A DNA stretch of 64,000 nt from Saprospiraceae bacterium (GTDB lineage Bacteria > Bacteroidota > Bacteroidia > Chitinophagales > Saprospiraceae), in NCBI GenBank assembly GCA_021604865.1, contig BQJU01000026.1, forward strand, positions 31,270 through 95,269, given 5' to 3'. The notes beneath the pieces are model-generated. The model did not search any database. It saw only the letters and a list, made by a program, of their open reading frames with translations, and had not been told where the DNA came from. Below, in pieces: positions 18,690 to 29,600 of this stretch. A program made the translations under genes and the position numbers. Numbering within the stretch: the stretch's first letter is position 1; every line of letters begins with the position of its first letter.

Positions 18690-21143
18690 ATGAATGTAGG
18701 ATTATTGATCAATCATTTAAAAATCGCATTTAGAAATCTGAGAAAAAATGGCGGATACTCCCTGATCAATATCGTGGGACTAGCATTGGGCCTTGCTGGT
18801 TGTTTGTTGGTGTTTTCCTATACCCAATTTGAAAAAAGTTACGACACCGATCATCCCGATGTCGATCGTCTTTACCGGGTCAATCAAACGAATATTTGGA
18901 ACCCCGAAGGAGGTGTTATGGGCTCTAGTGCGCCACCACTGGCAGCCTTGCTTAAAGAAAAATACCCCGAGGTAGAAGCCGTTACCCGGATAAATACACC
19001 GGGTTCCCGAACGGTGAGGTATGAAAAGAATAGCCAGGATATTATCGCTTTTAATGAAAGTGAGGTGCTGGCAGCGGATTCTAACTTTTTCGACTTTTTT
19101 GCTTTTAAACTAAAAGAAGGCGATGCCCGTACTGCATTAAAAGGAGTCGGAAAGGTGGTTTTGTCGGACATTGCTGCTGAGAAGTATTTTGGCAAAGAGC
19201 CCGCCCTTGGCAAAATACTGGAATTAGGAGATGAAGGAATGCCTGTAGTAGTGACGGGTGTCACGGAGCCTCAGCCAGACAACCAGCACTTTCAATTTGA
19301 TTTTCTACTATCCATGCCTACCAATCCCAATGTTGAGAAATTTGATTGGAGTTTTATATGGACTCAGGTGGTTACTTATGCCAAACTTATACCCAAAGCG
19401 GATGCCGGTTTGCTGGAGTCAAAATTCAAGGATTTAGCAGATACTTATGTGCAACCCACCTTTTCCAGGCTGGGCATGGATTACCGTGATTTTGTCAGCG
19501 GCAAGGGTGGTTGGAACTTTTATTTGCAGCCGGTAAAGGATATCCATTTGAAATCGGTCGATATCGGTAATCGGATTGGGCTATTGGGCGATATCGCCAT
19601 CGTTAATTTGTTGAGTATTGTAGCCCTGCTGATTTTGATTATTGCCTTGCTCAATTTTATCAACCTTTCTACCGCAAGAGCCAGTACCAGAGCAAAGGAA
19701 ATTGGTGTAAAAAAAACAATGGGCGCTCTTCGCAATTCCCTGGTCAGCCAGTTTTTGATTGAGTCCATTGCCGTCACAGCACTTGCTACACTACTTGCGT
19801 TGGCCATGTTGTGGCTATTACAATCCGCCATCCATTATTTTACAGGGATATTGATTTCTACTGCATTCATTTTCAGTTTGGAATTTTTGCCTATCCTTTT
19901 ATTGATCCCGCTTGTAATTGGGCTCATAGCAGGCCTGTATCCGGCATTCTACCTTTCCGCCTTCAGGCCAATTGAAGTATTAAAAGGCAATATGACTAGT
20001 GGTGTGAAAACAGTGACTTTAAGAAATGTGCTGGTAACCGTGCAGTTTACTATTTCCATTGCCCTGATGGCGGGCACTGTTCTCATTTATCAACAGATGA
20101 ATTATTTGAATCAAAAGAACCTCGGGTTTAATGAAGAAAATATTTTGGTGATCAATCACTCTGAAAAATTAGGCAATCAGTTGTCTTCTTTCCGGGAGGA
20201 GGTTCAAAATCTGCCAGGAGTTACTCATGCTGCTTTGGCTATGGATATGCCGGGTAGAGGCATGTGGGAAGATATTTTTGAGAGGGAAGGCTCCGAAATT
20301 AAATTGCCGATTAGCCAGAATAAGATAGATGAAGCATTTTTCCCGGCAATGGGCCTGACGCTTGCATCAGGCAGGGCTTATGAAAAGGGTAGACCAGCCG
20401 ACAAAAATGGCGTCATCATCAACGAAACCACTGAAAAGTTATTTGACTGGAAAGATGGCGAGGCTTTGGGCAAAAAGATCCTCTATCCGGGGTATCCCGA
20501 AGAGCTGAAAGTTATCGGAATTGTAAAGGATTTTCATTTCCAGTCGCTGCGGGAAAGCATCACACCACTGATGTTCTTCCATGTTGATTCTGATATGTGG
20601 GGAGATCAACGGGTACTGGCTATCAAATACACCCAAAAAGCGGAAAAAGAATTGTTGTCTCATTTGGAAAAAGCCTGGCAAAAAATGGCTCCAGATGCGC
20701 CCTTTGAATATTCCTATTATGATGAAGAACTGACCCAACTCTATACCCAGGAACGCAGCCTGTCTGGCCTCATTTCAATTTTCACCGGGTTTTCCCTCTT
20801 TATTGCCATTATTGGCCTGGTGGGGTTGCTGGCCTATTCAGCTGAACAAAGAAGAAAAGAGATCGGTATTCGCAAGGTGCTCGGGGCCTCCATTTTACAG
20901 GTGTTTTTAATGCTTAACCGACAATACCTCAAGTTGTATATATTGGCTTTATTGCTGGCCATTCCTCTTTCCTGGCATGCGATGCAGGAATGGTTGAATT
21001 CCTTTGCCTATCGAATAGACGTCAATGTATTTGTATTCCTGATAGCGGGATTTGTGGTGGTGTTTTTATCGTTTTTGAGTGTGAGTTATTTGTCACTGAA
21101 AGCTGCGTCGGTGAATTTGGCTGCTGTTTTGAAGGATGAGTAG
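18690..21143 (+). CDS. ABC transporter permease, MacB/FtsX type with two FtsX domains
   Basis: 817 residues. One membrane helix near the N-terminus (about 22-42) is followed by a large MacB-type periplasmic domain (about 45-270), three helices with the FtsX segment AREIGVKKTMGALR, a second periplasmic domain, and a final FtsX block with EQRRKEIGIRKVLGAS. This duplicated architecture is common in Bacteroidota and works with a separate MacB/LolD-like ATPase, absent here. Such proteins are mechanotransducing exporters or lipoprotein movers, not classical importers. Substrate unknown. No operon partners. Confidence 0.9.
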   Translation: MNVGLLINHLKIAFRNLRKNGGYSLINIVGLALGLAGCLLVFSYTQFEKSYDTDHPDVDRLYRVNQTNIWNPEGGVMGSSAPPLAALLKEKYPEVEAVTRINTPGSRTVRYEKNSQDIIAFNESEVLAADSNFFDFFAFKLKEGDARTALKGVGKVVLSDIAAEKYFGKEPALGKILELGDEGMPVVVTGVTEPQPDNQHFQFDFLLSMPTNPNVEKFDWSFIWTQVVTYAKLIPKADAGLLESKFKDLADTYVQPTFSRLGMDYRDFVSGKGGWNFYLQPVKDIHLKSVDIGNRIGLLGDIAIVNLLSIVALLILIIALLNFINLSTARASTRAKEIGVKKTMGALRNSLVSQFLIESIAVTALATLLALAMLWLLQSAIHYFTGILISTAFIFSLEFLPILLLIPLVIGLIAGLYPAFYLSAFRPIEVLKGNMTSGVKTVTLRNVLVTVQFTISIALMAGTVLIYQQMNYLNQKNLGFNEENILVINHSEKLGNQLSSFREEVQNLPGVTHAALAMDMPGRGMWEDIFEREGSEIKLPISQNKIDEAFFPAMGLTLASGRAYEKGRPADKNGVIINETTEKLFDWKDGEALGKKILYPGYPEELKVIGIVKDFHFQSLRESITPLMFFHVDSDMWGDQRVLAIKYTQKAEKELLSHLEKAWQKMAPDAPFEYSYYDEELTQLYTQERSLSGLISIFTGFSLFIAIIGLVGLLAYSAEQRRKEIGIRKVLGASILQVFLMLNRQYLKLYILALLLAIPLSWHAMQEWLNSFAYRIDVNVFVFLIAGFVVVFLSFLSVSYLSLKAASVNLAAVLKDE

Positions 21144-21145
21144 GC

Positions 21146-21177
21146 TTGTTTCGAAGGGCTATCCCTGCCGAACAAGT
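21146..21177 (+). terminator. Hairpin just after the permease gene
   Basis: CTTGTTTCG and CGAACAAG form an imperfect stem around AAGGGCTATCCCTGC, which itself pairs (AGGG/CCCT). It begins 3 bases after the stop at 21143. There is no long T run, so it may be a hairpin-only terminator or a member of the palindromic repeat family. Confidence 0.45.
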
Positions 21178-21289
21178 CTAGTAATTAGCCATCTTCGGGA
21201 ATAAAAATTGAGGAAGTTTCAGGATTTTTCACCATAATTCTGACTAATGCTTAATATTGCCCCAATTGTTACATTCAAAGAACCTATTT

Positions 21290-22054
21290 ATGCCAAAAGG
21301 ATATTTAATTGACATGGACGGCGTCATTTACAGTGGAGATGACCTCATTCCCGGTGCCGACGATTTTATTGCCAAGCTAAAAAAAAAAGATATACCTTTT
21401 CTATTTCTAACCAATAACAGTCAGCGAAGCCGCAGGGATGTGGTCAACAAGCTGGCCGGTCTGGGTATTGAGGTGGAGGAAAGTCATATATTTACCAGTG
21501 CGATGGCCACTGCTCGTTTCTTGGCGCGCATGAAGCCCCATGGTACCGCTTATGTGTTGGGCGAAGGGGGATTGTTGACCAGCTTGCACCAGAATGGGTA
21601 CTCCCTGGTTTCTCAGAATCCGGATTTTGTGGTGGTCGGTGAGGGGCGGAATTTTACGCTGGAAATGGTAAATCAGGCGGTAGAAATGATCCTCAATGGT
21701 TCAAAATTAATAGCTACTAACCTGGACCCTTCACCTAAAAAGAAGGGGTGGACCAACCTGGGCATCCGTGCTGTGGTGGCTATGCTGGAGGAGGCTACTG
21801 GTATTCAGGCCTTTTCTGTAGGAAAACCTAGTCCGGTTATGATGCGTGTCGCCCGGAAAGAATTGGGTCTGGCGACTGACGAAACGACCATCATTGGTGA
21901 CACAATGGATACCGATATCCTGGGAGGTATTCAGGTAGGCTACCGCACCATTCTGACCCTTTCTGGCGTGTCCAAAAGAGAAGGGTTGAAAAATTATGCC
22001 TTCGCTCCGGATTTGGTCGTTAACTCCATTGCTGAAGTCGAAATTGAGGAGTAG
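21290..22054 (+). CDS. HAD-IIA family phosphatase (NagD-like)
   Basis: 254 residues from ATG 21290; the frame extends upstream only through a TTG at 21257. HAD motif I is DMDGVIYSG (nucleophile Asp8, acid Asp10), motif II lies in FLTNNS, and motif III/IV is IGDTMDTDILGG. The cap between residues about 80 and 180 is the C2 type of the NagD/phosphoglycolate phosphatase group. The family removes phosphate from sugar phosphates, nucleotides or phosphoglycolate in the cytoplasm. It is convergent with the SprB-repeat gene. Substrate cannot be assigned. Confidence 0.88.
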   Translation: MPKGYLIDMDGVIYSGDDLIPGADDFIAKLKKKDIPFLFLTNNSQRSRRDVVNKLAGLGIEVEESHIFTSAMATARFLARMKPHGTAYVLGEGGLLTSLHQNGYSLVSQNPDFVVVGEGRNFTLEMVNQAVEMILNGSKLIATNLDPSPKKKGWTNLGIRAVVAMLEEATGIQAFSVGKPSPVMMRVARKELGLATDETTIIGDTMDTDILGGIQVGYRTILTLSGVSKREGLKNYAFAPDLVVNSIAEVEIEE

Positions 22055-22057
22055 TGC

Positions 22058-22123
22058 ATGTTTGGAGGCCATACGCTTCCGCTGTAGCAGCTTTGCGCAG
22101 CCAAAAGGTTGGCCTCCAAACAT
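22058..22123. repeat. Perfect 13-bp inverted repeat between convergent genes
   Basis: ATGTTTGGAGGCC (22058-22070) pairs perfectly with GGCCTCCAAACAT (22111-22123) around 40 bases. The stem lies exactly between the two convergent stop codons (22054 and 22131) and probably ends transcription from both sides. The half-site GTTTGGAGGCC also occurs near 2180 and 18455 and partly at 57715, so it belongs to a dispersed palindromic family. Confidence 0.65.
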
Positions 22124-22130
22124 ACCAGGT

Positions 22131-25100
22131 TTAATTCAACCGCAATATCTTCACCTCCACCCGCTGATTCTTTCGTCGGCCATCAGAAGTGGCATTGCTA
22201 TATTTAGGTTCCCGTTTACCATATCCTTTGTATACTACCCGACTGGGGTCAATGCCCCGCTTCACAATGTGGAGCGCTGCAGACTTGGCACGTGCTGTTG
22301 ATAAGTTGTCGCAATATTCATGAGGCGGCTGGTTGTTTGTATGGCCACCTACCTCAATGACGACCAGAGGATTCTCTTCGAGGAAATCTGCAATTTCATT
22401 GAGTACCGGATAGGAGTCAGCCGTCATATTGGTACTATCAGCTTCAAAATAGATTTGCGAAACCTGAAGCGTTTGCCCAGCACGTAATCGGCCTGCAGTT
22501 AGGTCGGGCATGATTTTTTTGCCGGTTTCAAAGTTGAGGCTGGCACTACAACCATTGGCATCTGTGACGCTGACACTATGTGCTCCCGTAGGTAGTGCAT
22601 TGGCATCGGTACCGGTTTCTCCATTGTCCCAATTTACTGTGTAACCAGCAGTTCCTCCTTTGATTGTCAGGCTGGCTTTTCCATCTTTACTATCCTCGTT
22701 AGTGGCGGGTTTGTTGGTTTTTAAGGCGACGATCAATTCATCAGGCACACTGACGGCCAATTGTGCTTGTTGGCTTAAACCACTAGCATCGGTGACCGTA
22801 ACGGCATAGTCGCCAGCACCGAGCGACCCTGCCTCTGCACCGGTTATCCCGCTGGCATTCCATTTATACTGATAAGGCGGCTTTCCTCCTTGTACCTCAA
22901 CTGCAAGGGCAGCTGATTGCTCGCCAAAACACTTGATTTTTGATGTTTGCACCAGATTAATACTGAGGGCAATAATGTTTTCAGTAATGTCAATTTCTCC
23001 GCTGACGCCGCACCCATTTTTGTCCAGGACAGTTACTTTATGTATACCGGGAGTAAGTTTAGTAGCTGTCGCAGTAGCTTCACCATTGTCCCAGGTATAA
23101 TCGTAATTACCGCTACCTCCTGCTACCACCGCTTTGGCCTGACCGTCAGCATTACCGGTACTAGCCTGGCCGGATTGGCTTACTTTTAAGGTTAAAGGCT
23201 GCGGTTCGGTAATGGTAGCTTTGGCAACCTGATTTAAGCCACTGGCATCCGTAACCGTGACCGCGAAGTCGCCAGCTGTTAGATTATTGGCTTGAGCACC
23301 ACTAATATCACTGGTATTCCATTGGTACTGATACGGAGGTTTTCCGCCCTGCACCTCAACGGCTAAGGCAGCTGTCTTTTCGCCAAAACATTTGATCACT
23401 GTTTTTTGTACCAGATTGACATTCAGGGCAAGGATGTTTTCCGTAATATCAATTTCGCCACTAATCCCACACCCATTTTTATCCAGCACCGTCACTTTAT
23501 GTAAACCGGGAGTAAGTCTAGTGGCTGTTGCATTGGCCTCACCATTGTCCCAGGTATAATCGTAATTGCCGCTACCGCCTTCTACTGAAACTTTGGCCTG
23601 GCCATCAGCATTTCCGGTACTGGCCGGGGTAGATTGTTTTACGTTTATCGATAACGGCTTGGGTTCGGTAATGGTCGTTTCAGCAACCTGGCTCAAGCCA
23701 CTAGCATCCGTAACGGTAACGGATAAGTCACCCGCAGACAGGTTATTGGGCTGTGCGCCGCTGATTTCATTAGTACTCCATTGGTATTGATAAGGAGGTT
23801 TTCCACCCACTACCTCGACTGCCAAGGCTGCCGTTTGCTCACCAGAACACTTGATATCCGATTTTTGTACCAAATTTACATTGAGGGCGAGGATATTTTC
23901 GGTAATCTCAATTTCGCCACTGACACCACACCCGTTTTTATCCAGGACCGTCACTTTGTGTATGCCGGGAGTCAGTGTGGTAGCTGTCGCGTTGGCTTCA
24001 CCATTGTCCCAGGTATAATCATAATCACCGGTACCGCCGTCTACTGAAACTTTGGCCTGGCCGTCAGCATTACCTGTGCTGGCCGGGGCGGATTGTTTTA
24101 TTTTTAAGGATAAAGGTTTGGGTTCAGTAATGTTAGCGTCAGCAGTCTTTGTGTTTCCCTCCGCATCGGTGACGGTGAGCTGGTATTTACCTGCAGCTAG
24201 TCCGGGAGCTATTTCACTAACGCCATTGCCGGCACTCCATTTGTATTGAAAGGGCGCTTTCCCTCCACTGACTTTAGCCGTAAGCGCAGCCGAGTTTTCA
24301 CCAGCACATTTGATGGGGGTGCTGATGACCAATTCCACGTCAAGTGGCAAAATATCTTCGTTGATATCAATAGTGGCAGTCGTTGAGCAACCAGCCTCGT
24401 CAGTGATCGTGACCGTATGCGTTCCGGCAGTCAGCTTTTCGGCCGTTTCGGTCGCTTCATTTGTATCCCAGCGATAGGTGAATTTTCCACTCCCTCCTTC
24501 AGCACTTACTTTGGCTTTACCATCCGCCTTATTTGTGGTAGCTGGTGATTTGGGGCTTATGCTAGCCGTTATCGCCTTTGGGTCATTGAGGCTAATTTGG
24601 GCCGTAGCGGTATTGCCCGCTGCATCGGTGACCGTAATTTGGTAGTCGCCCGCACTAAGGTCTATGGCTTGTGCCCCTTTGAGGTTGGCTTGATTCCATT
24701 TGTACACATACGGCCCCTGGCCACCAGTGGTTGTGGCTTTCAGTTCCGCTTCGGCAGCACCTTGGCAATTGTTGCCCTTTGTTTGTTCTAATGCCACTGA
24801 CAAGGGGGCTAATGCCTCCGTTATCGTAACGGTGGCCACCGAAGTGCAGCCATTTTCTCCTGTAACAGTTACCTGATGGTCACCGGTGTTGAGCTGTTTG
24901 GCAATGCGATTTTGCTCGCCATTATCCCATTTAAAAGTGTATTTAGCATTTTCAGGAGTAACAGATATGGCAGCATGTCCGTCAGCATTGCCACCAAGGC
25001 TGGCGGGTTTTTGTTGACTGATGTTGATAACCAGGCTATTGTCCTGAATAGTAGTTTGTGCCTCTACTGTATTCCCACTTTGATCGGATATGGTGACGGA

Positions 25101-26159
25101 GTAGGTCCCGGCACCCAGATTTTTGGGGTTTTCGCCCCTTATTCCACCCGACCAATTATAGGTATAAGGGGGCTTTCCACCACTAGCTAGCACTTTTAAA
25201 GCCGCATTTTTGGCGTTAGCTTCACACGACAATGGGTTTTGCAGGATCAGTTCGGCCGTCATCGAAGCAGCCCGGCCAATATAATACACGCCTTTATCAT
25301 TGGTGCCCACCCATAAAGCGTCATCTTGGTCAACCGCAATACAATTGACAAATTGGCTGGTAAATTCCTGCGCTGGACCAAAAAGGTCGTATTTTTCAGT
25401 ATCAAAATGGTAGCGGACCACGATTTCGGAAGCTATCCATAAGTTGCCCCGACTGTCAAAGGCAATATCTTTTACCTTTCCTTCCACCATTCGGGGGGCA
25501 ATTTCAAAAGCATAAAAGTCTCCTTTTCTATCCATCACCAGGACTTCTCCATCGCTAACCACCCAAATATTACCTTCGTAATTGGCGATGGCTTCAATGC
25601 TAAAAAACTTGCCATAGGCTTTTTCTTTACCATCCTCCACCAACAACAATCCATCATAGCTGCCAATCCATACTCTCTTTGAAGAAGTGGCCATAATCGT
25701 TTGTATGGCATTCGAGCGAAGTTTGGAGTTTTTGGTAGATAGGGTTTCTATCAGTTCCAAACTTGGATTGGTTTTGAAATGATAGACGCCGGCATTTTTA
25801 GTACCCACCCACAGTTCCTTGCGGATTTTATCTAAATGGGCGGTTGTGATTTGGGCGAAATCATCCCCCATCAGTCGCTTCATGTCGGCCTTTGGAAAGT
25901 TTAGTTCCTCATTTCCATCAGGTACATTGAGCAGCGACCATTCTTCCGCGCCTATTTCGATGGGATTGGCAAATTCGGGGGATTGCACCAAAAATACGCC
26001 TTTGGTATCGGCAACCCACCTATTGCCTTTTTCATTTACATAAACGTTTTTAATGGCAACGTTGCGATCAATGGCTGCGGCACGCCTCACTTTCATCACC
26101 TCTTGCGCCTTGAGCGCTCCAAAACTTAGACATAGTAGTAAAATCAGTAATTTTCTCAT
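22131..26159 (-). CDS. Propeller + 12 SprB-type repeats + OmpA peptidoglycan-binding protein
   Basis: 1342 residues. Order of parts: signal peptide (1-18), a two-component-regulator-type beta-propeller (about 40-290, with blades such as KELWVGTKNAGVYHF and RVWIGSYDGLLLV), 12 SprB-like repeats (about 305-1205) and an OmpA C-terminal domain (about 1225-1342, IYFEADSTNMT, GHTNNQ, LSTARAKS). The SprB repeats alternate between two subtypes, A (x-C-x-GE, GGKPPYQY-x-W) and B (ADGxAKV, TWDNGEA, HKVTVLDKNGC), giving six A-B pairs. OmpA domains bind peptidoglycan, so the rest probably projects from the outer membrane or into the periplasm. SprB repeats are known from gliding adhesins. Function here is unknown. 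Confidence 0.85.
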   Translation of the reverse strand: MRKLLILLLCLSFGALKAQEVMKVRRAAAIDRNVAIKNVYVNEKGNRWVADTKGVFLVQSPEFANPIEIGAEEWSLLNVPDGNEELNFPKADMKRLMGDDFAQITTAHLDKIRKELWVGTKNAGVYHFKTNPSLELIETLSTKNSKLRSNAIQTIMATSSKRVWIGSYDGLLLVEDGKEKAYGKFFSIEAIANYEGNIWVVSDGEVLVMDRKGDFYAFEIAPRMVEGKVKDIAFDSRGNLWIASEIVVRYHFDTEKYDLFGPAQEFTSQFVNCIAVDQDDALWVGTNDKGVYYIGRAASMTAELILQNPLSCEANAKNAALKVLASGGKPPYTYNWSGGIRGENPKNLGAGTYSVTISDQSGNTVEAQTTIQDNSLVINISQQKPASLGGNADGHAAISVTPENAKYTFKWDNGEQNRIAKQLNTGDHQVTVTGENGCTSVATVTITEALAPLSVALEQTKGNNCQGAAEAELKATTTGGQGPYVYKWNQANLKGAQAIDLSAGDYQITVTDAAGNTATAQISLNDPKAITASISPKSPATTNKADGKAKVSAEGGSGKFTYRWDTNEATETAEKLTAGTHTVTITDEAGCSTTATIDINEDILPLDVELVISTPIKCAGENSAALTAKVSGGKAPFQYKWSAGNGVSEIAPGLAAGKYQLTVTDAEGNTKTADANITEPKPLSLKIKQSAPASTGNADGQAKVSVDGGTGDYDYTWDNGEANATATTLTPGIHKVTVLDKNGCGVSGEIEITENILALNVNLVQKSDIKCSGEQTAALAVEVVGGKPPYQYQWSTNEISGAQPNNLSAGDLSVTVTDASGLSQVAETTITEPKPLSINVKQSTPASTGNADGQAKVSVEGGSGNYDYTWDNGEANATATRLTPGLHKVTVLDKNGCGISGEIDITENILALNVNLVQKTVIKCFGEKTAALAVEVQGGKPPYQYQWNTSDISGAQANNLTAGDFAVTVTDASGLNQVAKATITEPQPLTLKVSQSGQASTGNADGQAKAVVAGGSGNYDYTWDNGEATATATKLTPGIHKVTVLDKNGCGVSGEIDITENIIALSINLVQTSKIKCFGEQSAALAVEVQGGKPPYQYKWNASGITGAEAGSLGAGDYAVTVTDASGLSQQAQLAVSVPDELIVALKTNKPATNEDSKDGKASLTIKGGTAGYTVNWDNGETGTDANALPTGAHSVSVTDANGCSASLNFETGKKIMPDLTAGRLRAGQTLQVSQIYFEADSTNMTADSYPVLNEIADFLEENPLVVIEVGGHTNNQPPHEYCDNLSTARAKSAALHIVKRGIDPSRVVYKGYGKREPKYSNATSDGRRKNQRVEVKILRLN
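22940..24110 (-). repeat. Tandem DNA repeats of about 460 bp inside the SprB gene
   Basis: The A-B repeat pairs 3 to 5 of the giant protein are nearly identical in DNA, for example the blocks around 22975-23175, 23435-23635 and 23895-24095, spaced by about 460 bases. Such recent in-frame duplications allow copy-number change by recombination or slippage. Confidence 0.75.
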
Positions 26160-26271
26160 CCTATTGAATCCTATTTTTTTGCAAAAATCAGCAAAATCTT
26201 TTAAAAATGGGGAGTGGATAATTATTACGTAATTATGGTGGGCTTATTGTACAAGAGCATGCTGGGAATAT

Positions 26272-26301
26272 AAAAAAAGCCATTCCAAACTGGAATGGCT
26301 G
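26272..26301 (-). terminator. Rho-independent terminator on the minus strand
   Basis: On the minus strand AGCCATTCC-AGTTT-GGAATGGCT forms a perfect 9-bp stem followed directly by TTTTTTT. It is correctly placed to end transcripts from the hybrid sensor gene, although about 390 bases downstream of its stop. It also insulates the SprB gene that starts at 26159. Confidence 0.8.
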
Positions 26302-26693
26302 ATCTTGGTAAAAATAAAGTCCCCCTTTAAAAACCTTTAATGGCAGGTCAAGCCAATGTTTCTAGACGCTTAGTTAGCGTTTTTCTTAAAAAATATTTTT
26401 AAGTGCATCCGGAGAAGGTCTGTCTTCCTACCTAATTAATTGGTAGTCCGTTCATAGTTATTGTTTACAGGCAATACCTACCCAGATAAAAATTTGGGTC
26501 CATTTGATTTTAAATATGGGAGAGAATTAAGAAAGGTGGTTTTTTTATGAGGGATAACACATATCTAGAGCCCACCTAGAAAAGTGGACAGTTACCCCCC
26601 TAGGGTAAATAATTATCTGCAAGTTAGGATGATTGCCCAAAAAGGTTGTTCGCAGATGTTGCAATTTCATTCAATATTGTTGCAAACAGGCTT
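26302..26693. other. Non-coding stretch downstream of the hybrid sensor gene
   Basis: Nearly 400 bases of AT-rich DNA between the sensor stop and its apparent terminator. It would be transcribed as a long 3' untranslated region. I see short inverted repeats (CACCTAGAAAAGTGG; CCCCCTAGGG) but no coding frame or known RNA family. Confidence 0.4.
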
Positions 26694-29600
26694 TTAATTA
26701 GCTGAAGACATCCCGGCTTCCTTGGGAGAAAACCCAAAACGCTCTTTAAAGCGGGTTGAAAAATAGGGTTGGCTACCAAATCCAATCATAAATGCTACTT
26801 CGCTAACATTTCCTTTTTGTTGTTGCAATAGCTCAATTGCTTTATCCAGTCGGTAATTGCGCAAAAATTCGGTCGCCGACTGGTTGGTCAGGGCTTTTAA
26901 TTTGCGGTGTAATTGTGAACGACTCATTTGTACCATGGTTGCCAATTGTTCTGTCGATAGCGTTTCGTCATCTATTTTTCGATCAATAGCCTGGCATAGT
27001 TCTTTAATAAATTGGTTGTCGGGAGGCGTGAAAAATGCGGTATCTTTTTTGGCTTTCCCAATTTGGGTGCTGTATCTTTCCTGAAGTTTCTTGCGGGTTG
27101 AAACCAGGTTTTCGATGTGCACCTTGAGTTCATCCGTGTTAAAAGGTTTGGTCAAATAGGCATCTGCTCCGATTTTGAGTCCCTTCATCCTACTTTCAAA
27201 AGAAGATCTTGCTGTGAGCAAAATAATGGGGATATGTGCTGTCTGAATGTTGACTTTGAGCTGTTTGCAAAGGCTATATCCATCCATTATAGGCATCATG
27301 ATATCGGAAATAATCAAATCGGGAATAAATTTGACTGCTTTGCGCAATCCTTCGGCTCCATTCTGTGCAGTGATGATTTTAAATTTAGACTGCAATACCG
27401 ATTGCATAAAATCTCGCAAATCAATATTGTCTTCTACGATCAACACAAGCGGCAATTCGGCGGCGTTCTTGTTGCTTTCCTGTTGGTTTCTTGCAACTGC
27501 CGGATTAGACTGACCCGTGTAGTTGATCACCTCTTCAGACCCTTCACCCATAACGGAGCGAGTTAGCTGTATAGGCAGGTCAATGGTGAAAACGGTTCCA
27601 ACTCCTTGCTGGCTTTCTACCTGAATGGTACCGTGCATCAGATTGACTAACTCTTTCACTAAGGCCAAGCCAATGCCTGTTCCTGATTGCTTATTTGTAT
27701 CATTCAAATGGTGGTTTTCTACCTGATAAAAGCGATCAAATACCTGATCCAGATGATCGGCTTCAATGCCAATGCCATTATCTTTTATCTTGAGATGAAG
27801 CATGGGGTTTTCCTTTTCGCTAAAGGAGACGTCCAGTTCCAATTCAATATTGCCACCGTTAGGGGTGAATTTTAAAGCATTGGACAATAGATTGGAGATG
27901 ATCTGCTCTATTTTATTTTTGTCAAATGACAATTCAGTTTGTTGTCTGGACCCTTGCCAATGTAGGTTGATCCCTTTTTTATCAGCCAATGGAATAAACG
28001 ACTGAAAGACTTCCCAAACAGTATCTACCACATTACCACTTTGCAGATATAATGGCATCTGTCTACTTTCAATTTTAGAAAGATCGAGCAGTTGATTGAC
28101 CAATCGGAGCAAACGACGGGCATTGGTTTGGATAAGTGAGGCCTTTTCACGGGACACACCCTCCTTTAATTCCTGGATCAAATGGCGAGCCGGTTCGATA
28201 ATTAGCGTAAGCGGTGTTCTGAATTCATGGGTGATATTTGAAAAAAAGTTGGTTTTCATTTGGTTGAGATCAGCCAGTCGTTCTGCTTCTTTTTGTTCAA
28301 AAGCAAGTTGGTTTTTGAGCCGGATACGGTAAAGCTGAAAACGGTAGATTCCCCAGGCTATGGAAAGAAAGATTAAGGCAAAACCCAGATATGCGGGAGT
28401 GGTCTGCCACCAGGGAGGCCTGATCCTTATGTGGATTTCTGTAGGAGGGTCACTCCATACCATCGACCGGTTGGTGCCCGATACCTTGAAAGTATAATGG
28501 CCAGGAGCCAGATTGGCATAGGTCACTTCCCGGGTATAATCGGCCTCTACCCATTGCTTATCTACGCCCTCCATTTGATAGCGATACCGGTTGCGAGAAG
28601 AAACGGCAAAGTCAAGCACCGAAAATTTGAAATGCAACAAATTTTGCTGATAACTCAAATCCAGTTGATGGGTATATTCTATTGGCTTATGTAATATTGA
28701 GGAATCCCGGAAATCCATTTTTTCATTATTGACTTTCAAGTCGGTAATAACAACATTGGGTGGTGAGCCGGGAGTTTGAAGTTCAGTAGGTTGAAAGATA
28801 TTGAAGCCATTGACACCGCCAAAGAGCAATTGTTCATCCTGTCCTATGGCGGAAGATCGGGTATTGAATTCATTGTTTTGCAATCCATCAAATGAGGTAT
28901 AATTGTCGAAGGTCCCTCTGCGGTAATTATAACAGGATAATCCTCGGTTGCTACTCAGCCACAATTGCCCACTTTTATCTGACAAAATGCTATAAATTAC
29001 ATCATTGGGTAAACCATCTCTAGTGGTGATATTTGTAAACCGGGCTTTGTCTTTTTCCATCCGGTTGAGCCCGCCTCCCTTGGTGCCGATCCATAATAAA
29101 TTGTCATCCAATGGATCGGGTAGGATAGACAAAATATAGTTTTCACTTAACGAATGAGGCACACCGCTCTGGTGATGGAATATTTGGAATGGTTCCTGTG
29201 CTGCTTTATCTTCGTCAAACCGCAAAATGCCAAATGGTGTACCGATCCACAATGTTCCGGATGCATCAAAAGAAAGCACGGATGAAATGATTTCTGACTT
29301 ATATGCCGGTACATGGTGGGCATAACTAAAATAAGAAAATACTTTTTTGATGGGATCAAATTTGATAATCTCCGGTCCTGCTGTAGCCATCCAGATATTG
29401 CCTTGTTTGTCTTCTGCCAAATTGGCTAGTGGATAGGGCTTTCGTTGATAATAATACTCCTGTAATTGTTTCGTCTCTGGATCGTAGTGCACCAACCTGA
29501 CGCCCTCTTCGGTTATGGGATAATGAAGCCAGAAGTCCCCTTTTTTATCCTGCAACATCCAGCGGCAATCTGCAACAATTTTCGGAAATTCACGAAGGGG

